Below the pieces are notes generated by a model. It worked only from the letters and a program-made list of their open reading frames with translations, did not search any database and was not told the origin of the DNA. From contig OX393555.1 of assembly GCA_947650365.1 (NCBI GenBank), forward strand, positions 85,503,995-85,567,994: a stretch of 64,000 nt of DNA. The letters run 5' to 3'. Positions within the stretch are counted from its first letter, which is position 1. The number at the start of each line of letters is the position of its first letter. Positions 58,546-64,000 of this stretch are shown here, one piece after another. A program made the translations under genes and the position numbers. Source of the stretch: Chamaelirium japonicum. Lineage: Eukaryota; Streptophyta; Magnoliopsida; Liliales; Melanthiaceae.

Positions 58546-60660
58546 TGAGAAGTAGAGTTTTGAAATTTAGATTCCTTCTTTTTTCATACCTATACCTTGG
58601 CCAATGGACTTGAGTAGGACTTCTTCCTCTTTTCTCTTCAATTATCTCTCCGTTCTTTTCTCTCTTCTTCTCTATTTTCTGTGGAGTTTTAAAATTTAGA
58701 TTTCTTCTTATTTCAGATATATACATATGGCCAATGGATTGGAGTCGGACTTTTTTTCTCTTCTCTCTTCGGTTATCTCTTCGTTCTCTTCTCTCTTCTG
58801 CTCTATCTTCTGTCTTCGTTTTTCTCTCCATTTTCTTATGACTGGTTGGCTGGGCTCGACATGTTCGTGTTGATAATATATTATGAGATGGGAGAAATAG
58901 AGAGCCGTCAAATGTGTCCCACCCTAAAGGGGTCATATATTATTCATCGGGTAAGCTTACTTAGGGCCTAAGCAATCTATAGGAAACCCTAACACATGGG
59001 AGAAGAGAGAAGATAACGGAGAGATCTAATTATATTATTGAGATGTGGAGTGTTGGAATTTAGATTTCTTCTTACTTCACACCTATAACCGTGGCGAATG
59101 GACTGGAGTAGGACTTCTTCTCTCTTCTCTTTTTATTTATCTCTCCATTCTCTTCTCTCTACTTCTCTCTTTTTTGTCTTTGTTTCTCTCTCTGCTTTCT
59201 TGTGACTTGTTCGCTGGACTCGACATGTTCGTGCTGAGAACATGTTATGAGATAGGAGATTGTTTATTTATTTTATTTATTTTAATTAATATTTTCTTAA
59301 ATATTATAAAATATATCGTTTCTTTAAATATTTAAATAGTATTATCTCAATGTTATTATTTAAATATTTAAATAATTTATATAAATTTATGAGTATGAAA
59401 AATATTTTATTTATCTTCTTTTCTCTTTATTTATCTCTCCATTCTCTTTTCTCTTATTCTTTCTTTTCTGTCTTTGTTTCTTACATCGTTTTCTTGTGAC
59501 TGGTTAACTGGGCTCGACATGTTTGTGCTGATAACGTGTAGTGAGAATAGAGAAGAGAACGGAGAGATAAACAAAGAGAGAAGACAGAAGAAGCCCCACT
59601 CTAGTCCATTCGCTATGGGTATATGTGTGAAGTAAGATGAAATCTAAATTCTAAAACTCAACTTCTAATTAATATAATTAAATCTCTTCGTTATCTTCTC
59701 TCTTCTCCCATGGATTATGGTTTTCGATAGATTGTTTGATGACTCTCTCTTTCTCTCATCGCACAACACATTATCAGCACGAGCATATCGAGCCCAATTG
59801 ACCAGTCACAAGAAAACGGAGAGAGAACCGAAGACAGAAGAGAGAGAAGAAGAGAGAAGAGAAGAGAGTGATAAACGAAGAGAGAAGAGAGAAGAATTCC
59901 TGCTTTAGTCCATTGACCACGGGTATAGGTATAAAGTAAGAAGGAATCTAAATTCCAGAATACCACTTCTAAATATTTATATGACCCCTTTAGGGTGGGG
60001 CACGTCTGACGTCTCTTTCTTTTTCCCATCTCATAACACGTTATCAGCACAAACATGTTGTGCCCAGCCGACCAGTCACAAGAAAATAGAGAGAGAAACG
60101 AAGACAAAAGAGAGAGAAGAACAGAGAGATAAACGAAGAGAGAAGAGAAAAGAAGTCGTGAAACAGTCCATTGGCCACGGGTATAGATATGAAGTAAGAA
60201 GAAATATAAATTCTAAAACTCCATTTCTCAATAATATAATTAAATCTCTCCATTCTCCTATCTCTTCTCCCATGGATTAGGGTTTCCTATAGATTGCTTA
60301 GGCCCTAAGTAAGCTTACCCTATAAATAATATACGACCTCTTTAGGGTGGGGTACATTTAACGACTCTCTCTTTCTCCAATTTCACAATACGTTATCCGC
60401 ACGAATATATCGATCCCAGCCGACCAATCGCAAGAAAACGGAGAGATAAACGAAGATAGAAGTAGAGTTTTAGAATTTAGATTCCTTCTTACTTCACACC
60501 TATACCCGTGGCCAATAGAATGGAGAAGGACTTCTTCTCTCTTCTCTCTTTATTTATATCTCTGTTCTCTTCTCTGTTCATCTTTCTCTTTTGTCTTCAT
60601 TTCTCTCACTGTTTTCTTATGACTAGTCGGCGGGGCTCGACATGTTCGTGTTGATAAAGT
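58546..60660. repeat. Composite TRIM-like modules (unit 4 start and junction)
   Basis: PBS cores read minus near 58836, 59200, 59494 and 60619 and plus near 59761, 60030 and 60383. The AT spacer near 59255 matches those near 1957, 7336 and 53437. Similarity to 7.1-7.83 kb ends near 59735, where an LTR body jumps to TTTGATGACTCTC. From ~60660 the sequence follows 21.5 kb instead. Confidence 0.7.
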
Positions 60661-63600
60661 GTTGTGAGATGGGAGAAAAAGAGAGCCGTCAAACTTACCC
60701 CACCCTAAAATTGTTGTATAAATATTAAAAAGTGGAGTTTTGGAATTTAGATTCTTTCTTACTTCACACCTATACCCGTGGCCAATAGACTGGAGTAGGA
60801 CTTCTTCTCTCTTCTCTCTTCATTTATCTCTTCGTTCTCTTCTCTTTTCTTCTCTCTCTTTTGTGGAGTTTTGGAATTTAGATTCCTTCTTACTTCACAC
60901 CTATACCCATATGAGAAGAGACTATTTAAATAATTAATTCTTTGTTCGTTTCTCTCTCTTTTGTCTTCGTTTCTCTCTTTGTTTTCTTGTGACTGGTCGG
61001 TTGGGCTAGATATGTTCGTGCTAATAATATATTATTAGATAGGAGAAAGAGAGAGCCGTCAAATATGCCCCACCCTAAAGAGGTCGTATTTTATTTATAG
61101 GGTAAGCTTACTTAGGACCTAAGCAATCTATGAAAAATCCTAATCTATGGGAGAAGAGAGAAAAGAACATAGAGATTTAATTATATTATTGAGAAGTAGA
61201 GTTTTGGAATTTAGATTCCTTATTTCATACCTATACCCATGGCGAATGGACTGGAGCAGGTCTTCTTCTCTCTGCTCTATTCGTTTATCTCTCTGTTTTC
61301 TTCTTTCTTCTTCTCTCTCTTCTGTCCTCGTTTATCTCTCTGTCTTCTTATGACTGGTCAGTTAGGCTCGACATATTCGTGCTGATAACATGTTGTGAGA
61401 TGGGTGAAAGAGAGAGTCATTAAACGTGCCCCACGCTAATTAGATTTCTTCTTACTTCACACTTATACCCATGGCCAATGGGTTGGAGCAAGACTTCTTC
61501 TATCTTCTCTCTTTATTTATTTCCCCGTCTCTTCTCTCTTCTTCTCTCTCTTCTGTCTTCCTTTCTCTCTCTGTTTTCTCATGACTGGTCGGTTCGGCTC
61601 GGTATGTTCGTGCTAATAACGTGTTTTGTGATAAAGAAAAATTAAGCCGTCAAACGTACCCCACCCTAAAGGGGTTATATAAATATTGAGAAGTGGAGTT
61701 TTGGAATTTAGATTCCTTCTTACTTTATACTTATACCAATGGTGAATGGACTAGAGTAGGACTTTTTCTCTCTTCTCTCTTTATTTATCTCTCCGTTCGC
61801 TTCTTTTTTCTTTTCTCTCTTCTGTCTCCGTTTCTTTCTGTTTTCTTGTGACTGGTTGGTTGGGCTCCATCCAAAAGGGCTTATATATTATTTATAGGGT
61901 AAGCCTACTTAGAGCCTAAGCAATCTATAGGAAATCCTAATCCATGGGAGAGATCCGACGATGGACAGCCATCCGATTGAACGATCTCAAAATAGTTATA
62001 ATATTTTTAATTTTTTATAGAAAAATATATATTCTTTTTAAAGCAAAAAATTCGGGTGTGCCTCATCTTCCTTCTTTACTTTCTATTATTTAATTAATTT
62101 AATTTGTTTAATAAATTAAATAATTAAATAATTAAATAAATATTTAATTAACTATATAACTAAATATTTAAATTATTTAAATAATTTATTTATTATTTAA
62201 ATAATAAAATAAATAATATTAATTTGATTATTTAAAAAAAAATTAATTAATTTAAAAAAACATTATATTATTTATATATTCAAATAATTACCTTATTATT
62301 TAAATAATAAGAAATAGTTATTAAATTATTATTTTATTTTATTACTTAATTAAATAATTAATTTTTTTATTTATTTCAATCAATATTTCATAATTTAATA
62401 ATTTTTTTTAATTATTAAATTATATAGTAATTTATTTAAATTATTATTTTTTGAACTATATCTTCTTCTCTCTCTTCTGTCTTCGTTTCTCTCTCCGTTT
62501 TTTTGTGACTGGTCGGTTGGGCTCGACATGTTCGTACTGATAATGTGTTGTGAGATGGAAGAAAAAGAGAGTCATCAAACGTGCCCCACCCTAAAGGGAT
62601 CGTATATTATTTATAGAGTAAGCTTACTTAGGGCCTAAGCAATCTATGGGAAACCCTAATCCATGGGAGAGATCCGATGGTGGACAGCCATCCGATCTAA
62701 CGTGCCCCACCCTAAAGGGGTCATATTAATCATTTATTTAAATAATTGTTAAATCAATTCTCTTAATTAGTAAGCTTACCTTATAAATATTTAATTATAT
62801 ATAATTGATTAACGCCACGGGTATAGGTATGAAGTAAGAAGGAATTTAAATTCTAAAACTCACTTCTCAATAATATCATCTCAATGTTATTATGATTATC
62901 ATAGTAATATTACTATAATTTTTTTAAATAAATAAATTATTTATTTATTTATTAAATAATTTAAATAATTTAATAATTAAGTTTACTAATTAACGTGTTA
63001 TGAGATGGGAGAAAGAGAGAGCCATCAAACTTGCTCCACCCTAAAGGGGTCGTATAATATAATTAAATCTCTTCGTTCTCTTCTCTCTTCTCCCTTGGAT
63101 TAGGGTTTCCCATAGATTGCTTAGGCCATAAGTAAGCTTACCCTATAAATAATAAATGACCACTTTAAGGTGATGCATTTTTGAAGGCTCTCTCTTTCTC
63201 TCATCTCACAACACTTACCCTATAAATAATATATGACCCCTTTAGAGTAGGGCACATTTAAATGCTCTCTCTTTCTCCCATCTTACAATATATTATCAGC
63301 ATGATAATATTTAGCCCAGCCGACCAGTCACAAGAAAATAAAGAGAGCAGGACTTTATATTCCTTCTTACTTCACACTTATACCCGTGGTCAATGGACTG
63401 GAGCAGGACTTCTCTTTTCTCTTTTCATTTATCTCTCTTTTCTTTTCTTTCTTATTCTCTCTCATCTCTCCGAAGAGAGAAGAAAAAAGAAGTATTTCTC
63501 CAATCCATTCGCTATGGGTACAGGTATGAAGTAAGAAGTAATCTAAATTCCAAAACTCCACAGAAGAGAGAGAAGAAGAGAGAATAGAACGAAGAGATAA

Positions 63601-63730
63601 ACGAAGACAGAAGAGAGAAATATGACTGGTCGGCTGGGCTCGATAGTAAGAAGTGGCACACCCGAATTGCTTAGGCCCTAAGTTCAAATATTAAGAGATA
63701 CTTTAATCCATGGGAGAAGCGAGAAGACAA
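60661..63730. repeat. Third copy (direct) of part of the inverted-arm block
   Basis: Collinear in direct orientation with ~21500-24450 at an offset near 39.1-39.3 kb. Shared rare junctions: GAGAAGAGACTATTTAAATA near 60912 (21755), CCCCACGCTAATTAGATTTC near 61430 (22270), the fusion at 62696 (23596), and the TAGTAAGAAGTGGCACACCC junction near 63645 (24372). PBS cores read minus near 60989, 61350, 61581 and 62506, plus near 63281. LTR pieces lie at 61871-61994 and 62546-62696, and AT-rich internal sequence at ~61996-62460. Confidence 0.75.
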
Positions 63731-64000
63731 TAGAGAGATTTAATTATATTATTGAGAAGTGGAGTTTTGTAATTTAAATTCCTTCTTACTTAACACCTAT
63801 ACCCATGAATAATGAACCGGAGTAAGACTTCTTCTCTCTTCTTTCTTCGATTATCTCTCTATTCTTTTCTTTCTTCTTTTTTTTTCTCACAACATGTTAT
63901 CACCAAGAACATGTCGAGTCCAGCCAACCACTATTTAAAATTTAACTAAATTAATTAAATATATTATTTAAATTATTTATTTTTCTATTCTCTTCTCTCT
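63731..64000. repeat. Right-edge TRIM-like modules
   Basis: A minus-oriented module followed by a damaged plus PBS core near 63886 (GTTATCACCAAGAAC) and an AT-rich fragment similar to ~26100-26150. The array runs off the window edge. Confidence 0.65.

Noticed and set aside
1390..63687. Dozens of 60-160 residue open frames rich in Ser, Leu and Phe (plus reading) or Arg, Lys and Glu (minus reading)
   Set aside because: They follow the pyrimidine/purine tracts of the repeat in both orientations, overlap in several frames, begin and end inside the same repeat words and are broken in most copies. No domain is recognisable, so they are treated as composition artefacts.
1..64000. CCCTAAA words as interstitial telomeric repeats
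   Set aside because: CCCTAAA occurs once per LTR leader (ACCCTAAAGGGG) and AAACCCTAA once per U3, never as a tandem run. They are part of the LTR, not telomere DNA.
1..64000. Host genes, tRNA or rRNA genes
   Set aside because: The only tRNA-like string is the PBS core, which matches just an anticodon arm and has no acceptor or T arm. No rRNA-like sequence or multi-exon gene model was found.

Overview
This is plant nuclear DNA, almost certainly from a flowering plant. It carries a decayed Tat-lineage Ty3/gypsy retrotransposon with gag, protease, reverse transcriptase and two RNase H domains, a complete solo LTR with a 5-bp target duplication, another LTR-like insertion, and very many LTR pieces with plant-style TATA boxes. 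The rest is AT-rich intergenic repeat. I found no convincing host gene, no tRNA or rRNA gene and no bacterial-type feature. Short open frames are frequent, but nearly all are by-products of a pyrimidine/purine tract that recurs throughout the repeats.

Most of the window (about 53 kb: 1-8061, 10428-14464, 14721-15432, 18044-34020 and 39715-64000) is one repeat family in both orientations. Its diagnostic core is a short LTR-like segment. It begins TGTTATAAGATCG, contains a telo-box and a TATAAATA box, ends CTCACAACA, and is followed at once by CGTTATCAGCACGA, which looks like a primer binding site (PBS). I counted roughly 120 copies of the PBS region by eye, about 67 read from the minus strand and 56 from the plus strand. 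Complete LTRs are 168 bp, or 226 bp in a subfamily with a 58-bp duplication around the TATA box. Behind the PBS comes a ~200-nt purine-rich tract, then a conserved ~90-bp block, and in the longest copies an 0.85-0.9 kb extremely AT-rich internal region. No protein-coding domain is visible in it. It behaves like a non-autonomous TRIM/LARD-type LTR element, probably derived from an Ale/Retrofit-like copia.

The copies are organised at higher levels. (1) A ~5.4-kb composite unit starting with a 226-bp LTR occurs at 106-5500, again from 5501, at 52013-57418 and again from 57419; overall 106 to ~7830 is collinear with 52013 to ~59735. (2) 18044-28271 and 39715-49970 are two ~10.2-kb collinear inverted arms centred near 34.0 kb. 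(3) A ~3.1-kb piece of the left arm recurs in direct orientation at ~60660-63730. The locus therefore grew by repeated segmental duplication and inversion of already scrambled repeat blocks.

Foreign insertions break the array: a 2366-bp solo LTR (8062-10427), a small LTR 3'-end fragment (14465-14720), unique sequence with a possible exon remnant (15433-15763), a 2.28-kb GC-richer LTR-like segment (15764-18043), and the Tat-type element (34021-39714), which is cut off before integrase. The Tat element is dead: it has many in-frame stops, mostly TAG, a pattern consistent with C-to-T decay at methylated CHG/CG sites. Nothing here looks like a working gene system. The interesting biology is the architecture of the repeat array.
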